A stretch of 5,135 bases of DNA, from NCBI GenBank assembly GCA_025923175.1, contig JAICGL010000325.1, positions 1 through 5,135 of the forward strand, written 5' to 3'. Shown piece after piece: positions 4,544 through 5,135 of this stretch. Position numbers and translations under genes: made by a program. The first letter of the stretch is position 1. Every line of letters begins with the position of its first letter. Source of the DNA: Acidimicrobiia bacterium (GTDB lineage: Bacteria > Actinomycetota > Acidimicrobiia > IMCC26256 > BP-133). The notes under the pieces were generated by a model. It was given only the letters and a program-made list of their open reading frames with translations, had not been told where the DNA came from and made no database searches.

Positions 4544-5134
4544 TCACGCTGCTTCGACGACGGCGTCCGGAGCATCCTCCAGGAGATCGAGCACTGCCTC
4601 TTCGATCGCGCCATGGATCGCCGAAGCGGCGGTGTCCGCGTCCTCGCCGATCGAGCCCAGCGTCTCGGCGATGGTCACGCCGGCCTTATAGCGGTCGACC
4701 ACCCGGGGATCGATGTATGACTTCCGGCACACGGCCGGTGTGTTGCCGAGGTAGTGGGCCACCTCCTGGCAGGCCCGGCTGACCGCCCGCTTGCGGGCCG
4801 TCTTGCTGCGGGCATGCTCGGCAACCGCCAGAGCGACCGCGGCGAGGACCGTACCGGCCCAGGTCCGGAAGTCCTTGGCCGTGAACCGGTCGCCGGAGAT
4901 CTCCTGGACGAAATCGTTGATGTCGGAGGAGCGGACGTCGCACCACTCCCGGCCCCGCCGATAGACGAATAGCTTCGTCCCGCCCGAACGGCGCCGCTTC
5001 AGGGCGGCCACCACGTCGAAGACCGCCTCGTCGACGATCGTCTGGACCCGGCGCTTTCCCGACTTCGCCGGGTAGTCGAACGTGACGGCGTTGCCAGGCC
5101 CGAGGGTGACGTGCTTCTTGCGCAGCGTCGCCAG
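4544..5134 (-). CDS. DNA topoisomerase IB, C-terminal catalytic part (5' end outside window)
   Basis: The frame is open from the right edge to TGA at 4546-4544, giving the last 196 residues. It holds the tyrosine-recombinase-like catalytic core of bacterial/poxvirus-type topoisomerase IB, which relaxes supercoils by a transient 3'-phosphotyrosyl link. Visible motifs in this fragment are LRKKHVTL (4-11), YPAKSGKRR (21-29, the catalytic-lysine hairpin), ELSGDRFTAKDFRTWAGT-like segment ISGDRFTAKDFRTWAGT with the conserved arginine, and LGNTPAVCRKSYIDPRVVD. The Tyr of SYIDP in the last motif is the expected nucleophile. Beyond it is an acidic Ala-rich tail of about 50 residues. The GTG at 5014 is internal and not the start. 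It is convergent with the modifier operon, only four bases away, with no terminator hairpin between them. Confidence 0.9.
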   Translation of the reverse strand: MATLRKKHVTLGPGNAVTFDYPAKSGKRRVQTIVDEAVFDVVAALKRRRSGGTKLFVYRRGREWCDVRSSDINDFVQEISGDRFTAKDFRTWAGTVLAAVALAVAEHARSKTARKRAVSRACQEVAHYLGNTPAVCRKSYIDPRVVDRYKAGVTIAETLGSIGEDADTAASAIHGAIEEAVLDLLEDAPDAVVEAA

Positions 5135-5135
5135 C

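Noticed and set aside
4544..5014. Reading the topoisomerase as a complete 156-residue protein starting at GTG 5014
   Set aside because: The frame continues upstream to the window edge with family-matching sequence (LRKKHVTL, KSGKRR), so this GTG is internal.

Overview
This high-GC window most likely comes from an actinomycete-grade bacterium (Actinomycetota, perhaps an Acidimicrobiia-like lineage). The evidence is the combination of a Pup/UBact-like protein modifier, an F420-dependent luciferase-like oxidoreductase, a SigB/SigF-type stress sigma factor, a bacterial topoisomerase IB, and a protein built of GYW-VASDGGIF repeats. The lineage call rests on recalled family distributions, not on a search.

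Layout, left to right. (1) 2-451 (+): the C-terminal end of a repeat protein, followed by a strong hairpin at 468-502. (2) 565-1578 (+): a SigB/SigF-family sigma factor with an unusual N-terminal helical extension. (3) 1610-2660 (-), convergent with the sigma gene: a PAS/coiled-coil/PAS protein matching the C-terminal third of CheB-CheR-PAS fusion proteins. Just upstream, in another frame and behind a good ribosome binding site, lies an 18-codon stub with the CheB active-site start (VVGASAGGV). The locus therefore looks like a chemotaxis-type fusion gene that has lost its CheB and CheR catalytic domains but kept its first codons as a leader. (4) 2707-2826 (-): a 39-codon candidate gene for a single-pass membrane peptide. 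(5) 2831-3784 (-): an F420-dependent oxidoreductase of the glucose-6-phosphate dehydrogenase-like group.

(6) A divergent control region at 3785-3914 carries SigB/SigF-like promoter candidates on both strands. (7) 3915-4539 (+): three small overlapping genes. They encode a 61-residue Pup-like modifier ending in RQRSGQ, an 82-residue Cys/His-containing protein, and a 64-residue acidic, proline-rich protein. The GTGA and TGATG junctions imply translational coupling. (8) 4544-5134 (-), four bases beyond that operon: the C-terminal part of a topoisomerase IB, running off the right edge.

The most interesting unit is the three-gene modifier operon. It encodes a ubiquitin-like tag that combines a Pup-like core with a UBact-like tail, next to two unfamiliar small proteins and without proteasome, ligase or deamidase genes in view. 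The stress sigma factor, the PAS sensor and the SigF-like promoters suggest, by inference only, a stress-response neighbourhood.
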